From: Streptomyces fumigatiscleroticus
GTDB lineage: Bacteria > Actinomycetota > Actinomycetes > Streptomycetales > Streptomycetaceae
Length of the DNA stretch: 64,000 bases
Assembly (NCBI RefSeq): GCF_014647975.1
Contig: NZ_BMQF01000006.1
Coordinates: forward strand, 248,001-312,000
Direction: 5' to 3'
Shown here piece by piece: positions 24,317 through 33,072 of this stretch. Within the stretch, counting starts at the first letter, position 1, and each line of letters begins with the position of its first letter. The notes beneath the pieces are model-generated. The model made no database searches. It had not been told where the DNA came from and was given only the letters and a program-made list of their open reading frames with translations. The position numbers and the translations under genes were made by a program.

Positions 24317-24793
24317 TCAGCAACCGCAGTTGTCCGATGCGACCGGCGCCGTCAGCGGGTCGGGGGCGCGGCGCTCGCGGCCCTGCCAGGTCTCGTACTC
24401 CAGGCCCTCGCGCACCCAGTACTCGAAGCCGCCGAGCATCTCCTTGACCCGGTAGCCGAGTTCGGCGAGGGCGAGGGCCGCGCGGGTGGCGCCGTTGCAG
24501 CCGGGGCCCCAGCAGTAGGTGACGACCGGTACGGCCCGGTCGAGGAGGTGCCCGGCCTGTTCGGGGGCGAGCGCGGTGGGCAGGTGCACCGCGCCGGGGA
24601 CATGGCCCTGGTCCCAGGCCTCGGCCGAGCGGGAGTCCACCAGGACGAAGCCCGGGTCGCCGCCGGCCGCCAGCGCGGCCGCGACGTCGGAGACGTCGGC
24701 GTGGAAGGCGAGGCTCGCCCGGAAGTGGGCGGCGGCCTCGGCGGGGGCCGCCGGGGCGATCCGCAGGACGGGGTTGACGTTCATGTCGCTCAT
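24317..24793 (-). CDS. Rhodanese-like sulfurtransferase-domain protein
   Basis: A 158-aa protein with a single rhodanese domain. FVLVDSRSAEAWDQGHVPGAVHLP is the N-terminal rhodanese motif and TYCWGPGCNGATRAALALAELGYRV carries the active-site cysteine loop. GGFEYWVREGLE is the C-terminal motif. It ends in NCGC, a Cys pair that could take part in sulfur or metal handling. ATG 24793 gives the natural N-terminus (MSDMNV). It is divergent from an Lrp-type regulator across about 147 bp, a pairing that suggests the regulator controls it. Confidence 0.88.
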   Translation of the reverse strand: MSDMNVNPVLRIAPAAPAEAAAHFRASLAFHADVSDVAAALAAGGDPGFVLVDSRSAEAWDQGHVPGAVHLPTALAPEQAGHLLDRAVPVVTYCWGPGCNGATRAALALAELGYRVKEMLGGFEYWVREGLEYETWQGRERRAPDPLTAPVASDNCGC

Positions 24794-24940
24794 GGGCGGG
24801 CCTTCCTCGGCTGGGCGGCTGAGCTTGCCGATCGGCTGATCTCCGTACGCCGGAAATCTACGGCCGGTGACCCGCTGCCAGAAGGACTGATCCACGGCGA
24901 TGACCTTGTTCCGCCGTGAATTCCCTGCTATGTGTCGGTC

Positions 24941-25387
24941 ATGACCGCGTATTCCCCGGACGCCACCGACTGGCGCATCCTCGATGTCCTCCAGCGGGAG
25001 GGCCGGGCCAGCTTCGCCGAGCTGGCCCGTGCCGTCTCCATGTCCGCGAGCGCGGTCACCGAACGGGTGCGCCGGCTGGAGGAGGCGGGGATCATCCAGG
25101 GGTACGCGGCGGTCGTCGACCCGGAGCGGCTGGGGCTGCCGATCCTGGCGTTCGTGCGGCTGCGCTACCCCAACGGGAACTACAAGCCGTTCCACGACCT
25201 GGTGGCCGCGACGCCGGAGATATTGGAGGCGCACCACGTCACCGGCGACGACTGCTTCGTCATCAAGGTCGCCGCCCGCTCGATGCGCCATCTGGAGGAG
25301 GTGGCGGGGAAGATCGGCGCGCTGGGCTCGGTGACCACGAGCGTCGTCTACTCCTCACCGCTCCCCCGCCGCCCGCTGGGCCGGTGA
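24941..25387 (+). CDS. Lrp/AsnC family transcriptional regulator
   Basis: A 148-aa feast/famine regulator. The N-terminal HTH is DATDWRILDVLQREGRASFAELARAVSMSASAVTERVRRLEEAG. The C-terminal RAM domain runs from ILAFVRLRYPNG to SSPLPRR and includes VTGDDCFVIKVAARSMRHLEEV. ATG 24941 is preferred: TGCTAT at 24926-24931 could be a -10 giving a leaderless message there, while GTG 24932 is three codons earlier. It is divergent from the rhodanese gene, its likely target. Confidence 0.9.
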   Translation: MTAYSPDATDWRILDVLQREGRASFAELARAVSMSASAVTERVRRLEEAGIIQGYAAVVDPERLGLPILAFVRLRYPNGNYKPFHDLVAATPEILEAHHVTGDDCFVIKVAARSMRHLEEVAGKIGALGSVTTSVVYSSPLPRRPLGR

Positions 25388-25390
25388 GCC

Positions 25391-28300
25391 TCAGCCGGCG
25401 GCGCCCCGCTGCCGCAGTACGGACCCGGTCCGCCCCTTGACGACCTCCAGCTGCGCGTGGATCCGCCGCCGCAGATCGGCGACATGGCTGACGATGCCGA
25501 CGCTGCGGTCCCGCTCGCGCAGCGAGTCGAGCACGTCGAGCACCTCGTCCAGGGTCTGGTCGTCGAGGCTGCCGAACCCCTCGTCGATGAAGAGGGTGTC
25601 CAGACGCACCCCGCCGGCCTCGTCCGTGACCACGTCCGCGAGGCCCAGGGCGAGCGCGAGGGAGGCGAAGAACGTCTCGCCGCCCGACAGCGTCGCCGTG
25701 TCCCGCTCCCGGCCGGTCCAGGCGTCGACGACATGCAGGCCTAGGCCGCTGCGGCCGCGTCCGGCGCGGTCGTCGGAGTGGACGAGCGTGTACCGGCCGG
25801 ACGACATCCGCCGCAGCCGTACGGTCGCGGCGGCGGCCACCTGCTCCAGGCGGGCGGCCAGGACATAGGACTCCAGGCGCATCCTGCGCTCGTTCTCCGC
25901 CGAGGTGCCGGCGGCGAGGGCGGCCAGGCGGGCCACCCGGTCGTACTCCTCGCGCAGCGGTGCCAGCCGCCGGACCCCGGCGGCGGCCCGGGCGGAGAGC
26001 CGGTCGAGTTCGGCACAGCGCCGGGCGGCGGCGTCACGCGCGGAGGCGGCGTCGCGCAGCCGCCGGGCCGCGGCGGCGGCAGCCCGCTCGGCGGCGGCGG
26101 GGTCCGCGGGCGGCCGTCGCGCGGCGGCCGCGGTGTCCGCCTCGGCGAGTACGGCGCGGACGGCGGCCTCCTCGTGCTGCCAGGCGTCCAGCCGCCGTTG
26201 CAGCTCGCGGTGGGCGGCGTCGTCGAGCAGGGCGGCGGACGCCTCCTGCGGTGTGGTGAACCCGGCGCGGAAGGCGGCGTCGGCGAGCCGGGCGTCGGCC
26301 TCCTTCAGCCGCTGGGCGGCATCCTCGGCATCGCGGACGGCGTCGGCGGCCTCGGTGAGCAGCGCGACCCGTTCCTCCAGTTGCGCCGCCCGCGCGGCCA
26401 CGCTGCCGGCGGTGCCGCGGGCCCGTGCCAGCTCCTGCTCCAGCGCCTCCCGTTCGCGCTCCAGCCGTTCGCGGTGACCGATCCGCGAGGCGGCGCGGAC
26501 CGCGGCCTGGCGCTGGGCGGCGACGCGCCGCTCCCGCTCGTGCTCGGCCCGGCGCAGCTCCTCCTGCGCGGCGTGCAGCCCGGAGGCGTCGGTGCGCGCC
26601 CGCGCGTACCGGCGCTCCAGCTCGTCGGTCTCGTCGGCCAGCCGGTCGGCGGGGGTGTCCCCCGCCTCGGCGGTGGCGGCGGCCAGCGCCTCGCGCACGG
26701 CGCCGAGGCGCCGTTCGTCCTCGGCGCGCCGCTCCTCGGCCCGCTGGAGATCGGCGAGCGCGCGTTCCTCGGCCGCGCGGTCGACGTGCCCGGCGACCTT
26801 CCGCGCGGGAGCGGGGTGTTCGGTGGCGCCGCAGACGGCGCACGGCTCTCCGTCGGCGAGAGAGGCGGCGAGTTCGGCGGCGATGCCGTTCAGCCGCTGT
26901 TCCTTGAGGCCGAGCCAGTGGGCACGGGCCTCGACGGCGCGTTCGGCCGAGGCCAGGGCCTGCCGCCGGGCGTCGTCGGCGCCGGCGGCGAGCCGGTCGC
27001 GCTGCCGGGCCGCCGCGAGCCGCCGCCGGGCGGGGTCTTGCTGCACGGCGAGCTGTTCGGCCCGGGTGGCGGCCTCCTGTGCGGCGTCGATACGGGTCTG
27101 GAGCCCGGCCCGGACCGTCTCCCAGTCGGCGAGCCAGGCCTCCGCCTCCCGCAGCACGTCCTCGTCGGCGCGCTCCTGGCGGTCGAGACCGGCGCGCTCG
27201 TCGGCGAGTTCGGCCAGCCGCCGTTCGGCACGGCGCGCGGACTCCAGTCCGCCCAGCTCCTCGGCGGCCCGGCGGGCGGCGGCGGCGAGCCCGGCGGCAC
27301 CGGCGTCCGCGAGCGTGTCCGCGTCGCCGGGGAAGTCGCCGGGGGAATCGCCGGGGAAGTCGCCGCGCGGCCGGGCGCCGGTGTTCCCGTCCGCGCCGGC
27401 CCGGCGCAGCAGGGCGCGGGCGCGTGCCTCGGCGCCGGCCGCGCGCCGCTGCTCCGCCTCGGCGGACTCCCGCAGCTCCAGCGCGGGCGCCACCGACTCC
27501 GCCTTGCGGGCCCGCTCCATGCGCGCCTGGGCCTGCCGGTGGGCGTCGGCGTGCTCCGCCAGCCGCTCGGCCCGCTTCTGGGCCTCGGCGAACCGCCGTT
27601 GCAGCCGGGCGAGTTCGCGCGTCTCGGCCAGTGCGCGCTCGGCGGCGGCCTGGGCGGACTCCATGGCCGTCAGCCGGCAGTGGGCCACGGTCAGCTGTTC
27701 CCGGGCCGTGGAGCGGGCGACGGCGGCGGCGCCCAGCACGGCCTCCGCCAGGCCCGGCTCGCCCGGTGCCAGCTCCGGCAGCTCCATGGCGCCGTCCGCC
27801 GCCTGCTGCATGCGGTGGGCGTCGGCGAGCAGCGCGGCGTCCTCGTCGCGCACCCGGGCCTCGGCCGTCCGCCGCCGTTCGGCGAGACGCTTCTCCACCT
27901 CGGCGAACCGGCCGGTGTCGAAGAGTCGGCCGAGCAGCTTGCCGCGGGCCTCGGCGTCGGCCCGCAGGAACCGCGCGAAGTCTCCCTGCGGCAACAGCAC
28001 GACCTGGCAGAACTGCTCCCGGCTCATGCCGAGCAGCTGGGTGATCTCCTCGCCGATCTCCTGGTGGGAGCGGCTGAGGTCCTTCCAGGTCCCGGCCGTG
28101 GCGTCGTACTCGCGCAGCCAGGTCTGGGCCTTGTCCAGCGTCGTGCCCGAGCCGCGCTTCTTGGGGCGTTCCCAGGGCGGCTGCCGGGTGATCTCCAGCC
28201 GCCGCCCGGCGACGGTCAGTTCCAGGCGGACCTCGGTGCGGGTGCCGGCGGCGGCGTGGTCGCTGCGCAGGGTGAGGCCCTGGCCGCTCTGGCGGGCGCC

Positions 28301-28471
28301 CGGCACGGAGCCGTACAGCGCGTAGCACACGGCGTCGAGGACGGAGGTCTTGCCGGCGCCGGTGGGGCCGTGCAGCAGAAAGAGCCCGGCCGCCGACAGC
28401 TCGTCGAAGTCGACCGTCTGCGACCCGCCGAAGGGCCCGAACGCGGTGATGTCGAGGCGGTGCAGCCTCAC
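25391..28471 (-). CDS. sbcC: Exonuclease subunit SbcC (SMC-like ATPase)
   Basis: A 1026-aa Rad50-type ATPase of the SbcCD nuclease, which cuts DNA hairpins and helps remove protein-blocked ends. Walker A GPTGAGKT is at residues 35-42 and the Q-loop is VVLLPQGDFARFLRA. Two long Ala/Arg/Glu-rich coiled-coil arms flank the zinc hook PCAVCGATEHP (about residues 538-548). The C-terminal signature is TLSGGETFFASLALALGLADVV with Walker B DTLFIDEGFGSLD. A Gly-Asp-Phe-Pro repeat region interrupts the first arm. The GTG start overlaps the sbcD stop by 4 bp. Confidence 0.95.
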   Translation of the reverse strand: MRLHRLDITAFGPFGGSQTVDFDELSAAGLFLLHGPTGAGKTSVLDAVCYALYGSVPGARQSGQGLTLRSDHAAAGTRTEVRLELTVAGRRLEITRQPPWERPKKRGSGTTLDKAQTWLREYDATAGTWKDLSRSHQEIGEEITQLLGMSREQFCQVVLLPQGDFARFLRADAEARGKLLGRLFDTGRFAEVEKRLAERRRTAEARVRDEDAALLADAHRMQQAADGAMELPELAPGEPGLAEAVLGAAAVARSTAREQLTVAHCRLTAMESAQAAAERALAETRELARLQRRFAEAQKRAERLAEHADAHRQAQARMERARKAESVAPALELRESAEAEQRRAAGAEARARALLRRAGADGNTGARPRGDFPGDSPGDFPGDADTLADAGAAGLAAAARRAAEELGGLESARRAERRLAELADERAGLDRQERADEDVLREAEAWLADWETVRAGLQTRIDAAQEAATRAEQLAVQQDPARRRLAAARQRDRLAAGADDARRQALASAERAVEARAHWLGLKEQRLNGIAAELAASLADGEPCAVCGATEHPAPARKVAGHVDRAAEERALADLQRAEERRAEDERRLGAVREALAAATAEAGDTPADRLADETDELERRYARARTDASGLHAAQEELRRAEHERERRVAAQRQAAVRAASRIGHRERLEREREALEQELARARGTAGSVAARAAQLEERVALLTEAADAVRDAEDAAQRLKEADARLADAAFRAGFTTPQEASAALLDDAAHRELQRRLDAWQHEEAAVRAVLAEADTAAAARRPPADPAAAERAAAAAARRLRDAASARDAAARRCAELDRLSARAAAGVRRLAPLREEYDRVARLAALAAGTSAENERRMRLESYVLAARLEQVAAAATVRLRRMSSGRYTLVHSDDRAGRGRSGLGLHVVDAWTGRERDTATLSGGETFFASLALALGLADVVTDEAGGVRLDTLFIDEGFGSLDDQTLDEVLDVLDSLRERDRSVGIVSHVADLRRRIHAQLEVVKGRTGSVLRQRGAAG
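27324..27359 (-). repeat. Three 12-bp tandem repeats inside sbcC
   Basis: Units of the form TCGCCGGGGAAG occur three times (27324-27335, 27336-27347 with two base differences, 27348-27359). They encode GDFP/GDSP repeats that interrupt the coiled-coil arm of SbcC. They are likely slippage products and stay in frame. Confidence 0.75.
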
Positions 28472-29631
28472 CGGGCCACCTCCCGCACGGCCTGGTCCGC
28501 GCGGACCGCGTCGAAGGCGTCGCGCAGCACGGCCCGTTCGCGCTCGTCGCATCCGGCGCCCCGGACATGGGCGACGAAGTCCTCGGCGATCTCCTGGTCG
28601 CCGCGGCCGGCGAGACGGCCCGCGTAGGACGCGGCGGACTCGTCCGGGGCCCGGTCGGGGTCGAAGACGAGGCTGAGCGTGTGCGGGAAGCGCCCGGTGA
28701 GCCGGGCCATGGGGTCGGCCGGGCGGACCTGGTCGGTGAGTGTCGCCTCGACCCACGCCTCCTCGTGCGCGGCGAGCGCGGGATCGGCGAGCAGCTCCTC
28801 CAGGGTGCCGCGGATCCGGGCCAGCGGGCGCGGCACCGGGCAGTCGATCCGCTCGGCGGCGACCGAGCCGTCGGCGCCGAGGTCGACGAGCCACATGGTC
28901 TTGCGGTGCGTGGCCTCGGAGAAGGAGTACGGCAGCGGGGAGCCGGAGTAGCGCACACGCTCGGTGAGGGTCTGGCAGCCGTGCAGGTGCCCGAGCGCCA
29001 CGTAGTCGACGCCGTCGAAGACCCCGGCGGGCACGGCGGCCACACCGCCGACGGTGATGTCCCGCTCGCTGTCGCTGGGCTCGCCGCCGGTGACGAAGGC
29101 GTGGGCGAGCACGACGGACCGGGTGCCGGGCGCGCGGGAGGCGAGATCGGCGCGCACCCGGTCCATGGCGGCGGCGAGCACGGCCTCGTGCCCGGCCCGC
29201 TCCACGCCGAACTCGTCCTTGACCAGGGCCGGTTCCAGATAGGGCAGCCCGTAGAAGGCGATGTCGCCGTGGGCGTCGGAGAGCACGACCGGGGTGCCGC
29301 ACCGCGCCGGCTCGGTCCGCAGATGGATGCCGGCGCGCCCGATCAGCCCGGCGCCCACGCCGAGGCGGCGGGCCGAGTCGTGGTTCCCGGAGATCATCAC
29401 GGTGGGCACGCCGAGCCCGGCGAGGCGGTGCAGGGCGTCGTCGAACAGCTCGACCGCGGCCAGCGGCGGCACCGCACGGTCGTACACGTCTCCCGACACG
29501 ACCACCGCGTCGACGTCGCGCTCACGCACGGTCGCCACGAGGTGGTCGATGAAGTCGGCCTGGGCCCCGAGCATGCCGACCCGGTGGAAGGCCCGGCCGA
29601 GATGCCAGTCGGAAGTGTGCAGCAGTCTCAT
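28468..29631 (-). CDS. sbcD: Exonuclease subunit SbcD (Mre11-like nuclease)
   Basis: A 387-aa metallophosphoesterase nuclease partner of SbcC. The di-metal motifs are in order: LLHTSDWHLGR, VVSGDVYDRAVPP, ISGNHDSARRL, VLAHAFVTGG and ALGHLHGCQT. The length is normal. It is the first gene of the sbcD-sbcC pair, with a 4-bp overlap. The 126 bp between its start and the yigZ stop upstream hold no clear signal beyond a weak, long-loop ACCCCGAC/GTCGGGGT pairing. Confidence 0.95.
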   Translation of the reverse strand: MRLLHTSDWHLGRAFHRVGMLGAQADFIDHLVATVRERDVDAVVVSGDVYDRAVPPLAAVELFDDALHRLAGLGVPTVMISGNHDSARRLGVGAGLIGRAGIHLRTEPARCGTPVVLSDAHGDIAFYGLPYLEPALVKDEFGVERAGHEAVLAAAMDRVRADLASRAPGTRSVVLAHAFVTGGEPSDSERDITVGGVAAVPAGVFDGVDYVALGHLHGCQTLTERVRYSGSPLPYSFSEATHRKTMWLVDLGADGSVAAERIDCPVPRPLARIRGTLEELLADPALAAHEEAWVEATLTDQVRPADPMARLTGRFPHTLSLVFDPDRAPDESAASYAGRLAGRGDQEIAEDFVAHVRGAGCDERERAVLRDAFDAVRADQAVREVAR

Positions 29632-29757
29632 GATCCCCCGAGACTAACGGCCGAGTCTGACATCCCGGATGCTTACATCCGTATCGGCCGCTCTCAACCC
29701 CGACGTCATTACCCCTTTTCATCCCGATACACCCCTTTTGCACCTCCCGTCGGGGTG

Positions 29758-30384
29758 TCAGGCGTCCCCGTACGCCTCTTCCCCCAGCTCGAACCCGGCC
29801 GTCCCGGCCGTCGCGTCCGCGAGCCAGGACCGGAACGCGTCCACGTCGGCGTCCGGCAGGCCGATCTCGAGGGTGACCGCCTCGCCGTAGCGCACGTCGC
29901 GCACCGCGCGGCCGGTGCCGCGCAGCTCGTTCTGGAGCTTTCCGGCCCGCTGGTGGTCGACCGTGACCGTCGCCAGGCGGAACCGGCGGCGGGTGAGGGT
30001 GCCGAGGGTGTCCAGGGCCTCGCCGACCGCTCCGCCGTAGGCGCGGATCAGTCCGCCGGCGCCGAGCTTGATCCCGCCGTAGTAGCGGGTGACGACGGCG
30101 ACGACGTACCGCATGTCACGGCGGAGCAGCATCTGGAGCATGGGGACGCCCGCGGTGCCGCCGGGCTCCCCGTCGTCGCTCGCCTTCTGCACCGCCGCGT
30201 CGGCGCCGATGACATACGCCCAGCAGTTGTGGGTGGCGTCGGCGTGCTCCTTGCGGACCGCGGCGATGAAGTCCTGGGCCTCCCGCTCGGTGGCCGCCGG
30301 GGCGAGGGCGCACAGGAAGCGCGAGCGGTTGATCTCGGTTTCGTGCACGCCCGCGCGGGCGACCGTGCGGTACTCGTCCTGCAT
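29758..30384 (-). CDS. YigZ/IMPACT family protein
   Basis: A 208-aa protein of the UPF0029/IMPACT family. The N-terminal IMPACT domain shows INRSRFLCALAPAATEREAQDFI, DATHNCWAYVIG, DDGEPGGTAGVPMLQML and VVAVVTRYYGGIKLGAGGLIRAYG, all highly conserved. A C-terminal DUF1949 ferredoxin-like domain follows (about residues 140-205). The cellular role is unsettled; eukaryotic IMPACT modulates translation control. It stands alone on the minus strand 34 bp after the start of the region holding the SixA-like gene stop. Confidence 0.92.
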   Translation of the reverse strand: MQDEYRTVARAGVHETEINRSRFLCALAPAATEREAQDFIAAVRKEHADATHNCWAYVIGADAAVQKASDDGEPGGTAGVPMLQMLLRRDMRYVVAVVTRYYGGIKLGAGGLIRAYGGAVGEALDTLGTLTRRRFRLATVTVDHQRAGKLQNELRGTGRAVRDVRYGEAVTLEIGLPDADVDAFRSWLADATAGTAGFELGEEAYGDA

Positions 30385-30418
30385 CCGGCCACCTTATGCG
30401 GACCGCCGACGGCTGTGC

Positions 30419-30964
30419 TCAGCGCGGCTTGCGGCCCCGCGGCACGGCCATCGCCGTGAGCAGGGCCGTGCCGCGGTCCAGGGCCCGCCAGGTGGTGCCG
30501 TGCCAGGCCAGTACGGCGACGGCCGAGGTGGGGAACTTCACCCGGACCTGCTCCAGGGCGTCGTCGAGGCCGTCCCAGGCCAGTTCCAGCACCAGGTCCG
30601 CCAGTCCGGGGTTGTGCCCGATCAGCAGCAGCGTCTCGACCTCGGCCGACACCTCGTGCACGACCTCCAGCAGGTCGGCCACGCCGGCGGCGTACAGCCG
30701 CGGGTCGTGGCGCACCGGCGGCGGGGTGCCCCACTGGGCGGAGACCAGCTCCCAGGTCTGGCGGGCGCGCACGGCGGTGGAGCACAGGGCGAGGTCCGGC
30801 AGGCAGTCGGCCTCGGCGAGCGCACGCCCGGCGGCCGGGGCGTCGCGGCGCCCGCGCGGGGCGAGCGGCCGCTCGTGGTCGGGGGCGCCCTCGGGCCAGG
30901 CGGACTTGGCGTGCCGCAGGACGACGAGGCGGCGCAGGGGGCCGGGTCCGCCGCGCGCGCTCAT
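30419..30964 (-). CDS. SixA-like histidine phosphatase
   Basis: A 181-aa phosphohistidine phosphatase of the histidine-phosphatase superfamily. The catalytic motif is LVVLRHAKSAWPEG (RHA variant), ALCSTAVRARQTWE carries the second arginine, and LLLIGHNPGLADLVLEL has the second catalytic histidine. SixA removes phosphate from phosphotransfer histidines; the target here is unknown. ATG 30964 overlaps the stop of the gene upstream by 4 bp (ATGA), so it is co-translated with the CysRS/MshC-like protein. Confidence 0.9.
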   Translation of the reverse strand: MSARGGPGPLRRLVVLRHAKSAWPEGAPDHERPLAPRGRRDAPAAGRALAEADCLPDLALCSTAVRARQTWELVSAQWGTPPPVRHDPRLYAAGVADLLEVVHEVSAEVETLLLIGHNPGLADLVLELAWDGLDDALEQVRVKFPTSAVAVLAWHGTTWRALDRGTALLTAMAVPRGRKPR

Positions 30965-31686
30965 GCCGGCGACCCGAGGCCGCGGGTGAGGTCGAGGCCG
31001 AGGATGCGGTCGGCGTAGGCGTACGTCTCGAAGCGGGCGCCGTCCGGCAGGCCGGGGTCGGTCTCCACCCGGCGCAGGACCCGCAGCACCGCCAGCGCGT
31101 CGAGGTCGTCCTCCCAGGCGGTACGGAGCTGTCCGCGCACCTCCTCGGGGACCGGCCGCGACGGCCGGTCCGCCCAGGCGGCGACGGCGCGCCGCCAGCG
31201 CACAAGGGTGCCGCGGGCGTCGTCCAGCGCGGCCCGGTCCAGCCGTACCGGCTCGCTCCGCTCCCGGGCGAGCAGGGCCAGCCGCAGGACCGAGGGGTCG
31301 GTGCCGTCGGTGGTGCCGGGTGCGTCCGGGTGGACGGGCGCGACGGCCACCCGGACGCCGTCCGGTGCGGTGCCGCCCTCGCCCACCACATGGATCACCT
31401 GGGTCTCGCCTATGCCGGCGCCGATGTCCCGGCTGTCCTCGAACGGCCGGATGCCGAGGGCCGCCGCGCCCGCCCGCAGCTCCGCCTGCTGCCGCTGCCC
31501 GGTCAGCAGCGACCACACCGGCGTACCGCCGAGCTCCAGGGTGCGGACGAGGAGGTCGGCGACGAGCAGCACGCGCAGGTTCGTGTGGTCAAAGCCCGGC
31601 GCGTGCGCCTCGACACGGGTCAGGCCCCGGCGGGTGGGGGCGGCGGCGACGGGTTCGCCGGTTCGGGCGTCGATGATGCGCAGCAC
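30961..31686 (-). CDS. Degenerate cysteinyl-tRNA synthetase/MshC-like protein
   Basis: A 241-aa protein. The N-terminus (VLRIIDARTGE) matches how CysRS and the mycothiol ligase MshC begin. FDHTNLRVLLVADLLVRTLELGG parallels their HIGH-helix region but lacks HIGH. LRAGAAALGIRPFEDSRDIG parallels the later segment of the Rossmann core. The end, DDLDALAVLRVLRR then YADRILGLDL, matches the CysRS helical-domain ending. The KMSKS and zinc-binding cysteines are missing, so aminoacylation is not expected. GTG 31686 is chosen because upstream in-frame sequence is repetitive. It is coupled by ATGA to the SixA-like gene. Confidence 0.65.
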   Translation of the reverse strand: MLRIIDARTGEPVAAAPTRRGLTRVEAHAPGFDHTNLRVLLVADLLVRTLELGGTPVWSLLTGQRQQAELRAGAAALGIRPFEDSRDIGAGIGETQVIHVVGEGGTAPDGVRVAVAPVHPDAPGTTDGTDPSVLRLALLARERSEPVRLDRAALDDARGTLVRWRRAVAAWADRPSRPVPEEVRGQLRTAWEDDLDALAVLRVLRRVETDPGLPDGARFETYAYADRILGLDLTRGLGSPA

Positions 31687-31850
31687 GGGGCCGAGCGTAG
31701 GCGGGCGGGCGGTCGTGCGCAGGCAGGTGCCGCGGCATATCGGGCACGGTCCGGCTTCCGGCCGAATCCCGCCCCCCGGCCCGAGCCCTTCCCTGACGGA
31801 AGCCGGACGGCCCCCGCCGAACCGGACCCTCGCCGGAGCCCGCCCCCACC

Positions 31851-31910
31851 GAAGCCGGACGACCCCCACCGAAGCCGGACGACCCCCACCGAAGCCGGAC
31901 GACCCCCGCC
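31851..31910. repeat. Three 20-bp tandem repeats in a 334-bp intergenic region
   Basis: GAAGCCGGACGACCCCCACC is repeated from 31851, 31871 and 31891 (the third has one change). Degenerate copies lie upstream (from about 31799) and a partial copy follows at 31911. The gap between the AKR and CysRS-like genes (31687-32020) contains no gene I believe. There are no unique spacers, so it is not a CRISPR array. Confidence 0.9.
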
Positions 31911-31964
31911 GAAGCATGACCCCGGCAGGAGTCGGCCGGAGCCGGACGAGCCCGGCATCCGCTG

Positions 31965-32006
31965 TCCGGGTCCGGGTCCGGGACCGGGTCCGGGTCCGGG
32001 TCCGGG
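31965..32006. repeat. TCCGGG hexanucleotide array
   Basis: Seven head-to-tail hexamers, six TCCGGG and one ACCGGG (the fourth), occupy 31965-32006 just past the aldo/keto reductase stop (32021). A simple-sequence array of this kind is prone to length change by slippage. Confidence 0.9.
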
Positions 32007-32020
32007 ACCGGTCCGGTCGT

Positions 32021-32968
32021 TCAGACGGTCTCGTCGAGCAGGCGGCGGTGTTCGTCGGGCAGCGACAGGCGGGCCCCGGCGAGTGCCTCGTCGAGCTGGT
32101 CCGGGGTGCTGACGCCGACGACGGGGGTGGCGGCCGGCCTCCCTCCGATCAGCCAGGCCAGCACGACCTGGTTCCGGCTCACCCCCAGCTCACCGGCCAC
32201 CTGGTCCAGGGCCGCCAGCCGCCGGGAGGTACCGGGATGGTCGTAGGCGTCGGGGAGCGGGCGGTCCGGCCGGCTGTAGAAGCCGTTCAGCAGGGCGGTG
32301 TACACCCACAGGGACATCTCCGGGTCACTGTCGACGTAGTCGGCGACCTCCTCGGTGACCCAGCCGAACCGGTGGTCCTGGCCGGGCACCGGCACGCCGG
32401 GGCGGGGCTGGAGATAGGAGTGGCGCAGCTGGAGCGCGGTGTACCCCGCCCACCCGTTGGCCCGGGCGATGCCCCGGGCCCGCTCCACCCGCCACACCGG
32501 ATGGTTGGAGCAGCCGAGCCGCCCCACCGTCCCCTCGGCGACCAGGGCCCCGAACGCCCCGGCGGACTCCTCCAGGGACACCGTCCGGTCCTCCATGTGC
32601 GCCCAGTACAGATCGATCCGGTCGGTGCCCAGCCGCCGCAGGCTGCCCTCGGCCGCGGCCTTGATCGCCGGCGCCGACAGGCCCTGGCGGTTGGCCGGCC
32701 ACTCGCCGGGGCCGACCGGCTCGGCCCCCACCTTGGTGCTGAGGTACATCCGCTCGCGCCGTCCGGGACGGCGGGCCAGCCACCGCCCGACGACCTCCTC
32801 GCTCTGCCCGCCGCGACCGTTCGGGTCGGACCAGAAGGCATAGCAGTCGGCCGTGTCCAGCATCGTCCCGCCGGCGTCCGCGAACCGGTCGAGCAGATCC
32901 CAGGACGCGGCGGCGTCCACCTTGGTGCCGAATCCCATCGTTCCCAGGGCGATGTTCACATCGGGCAT
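32021..32968 (-). CDS. Aldo/keto reductase
   Basis: A 315-aa NADPH-dependent oxidoreductase with a TIM-barrel fold. The catalytic tetrad is visible: Asp and Tyr in MLDTADCYAFWSDPNGRGG, Lys in MYLSTKVGAEP and His in IDLYWAHMEDRTV. C-terminal VVLAWLIGGRPAATPVVGVSTPDQLDEAL is the cofactor-binding end. ATG 32968 has a purine-rich AGGAAGGA upstream. It is separated from the type IV endonuclease gene by about 100 bp and marks the outer edge of the defence island. The substrate is unknown. Confidence 0.92.
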   Translation of the reverse strand: MPDVNIALGTMGFGTKVDAAASWDLLDRFADAGGTMLDTADCYAFWSDPNGRGGQSEEVVGRWLARRPGRRERMYLSTKVGAEPVGPGEWPANRQGLSAPAIKAAAEGSLRRLGTDRIDLYWAHMEDRTVSLEESAGAFGALVAEGTVGRLGCSNHPVWRVERARGIARANGWAGYTALQLRHSYLQPRPGVPVPGQDHRFGWVTEEVADYVDSDPEMSLWVYTALLNGFYSRPDRPLPDAYDHPGTSRRLAALDQVAGELGVSRNQVVLAWLIGGRPAATPVVGVSTPDQLDEALAGARLSLPDEHRRLLDETV

Positions 32969-33072
32969 GGCTCGGTCCTTCCTGGCGAATGGCCATGACA
33001 TGTGGTGCGAGCCGGTGATGCTGGCAGTTGAAGCGCACACGAAGGCAAGCCGGCCACCCGAACACGCACGCC

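Noticed and set aside
29697..29757. Terminator between yigZ and sbcD (ACCCCGAC/GTCGGGGT)
   Set aside because: Only an 8-bp stem with a loop of more than 40 nt; too weak to call.
31851..31920. Possible CRISPR array
   Set aside because: The 20-bp units are directly head to tail with no unique spacers, and no cas genes are in the window.
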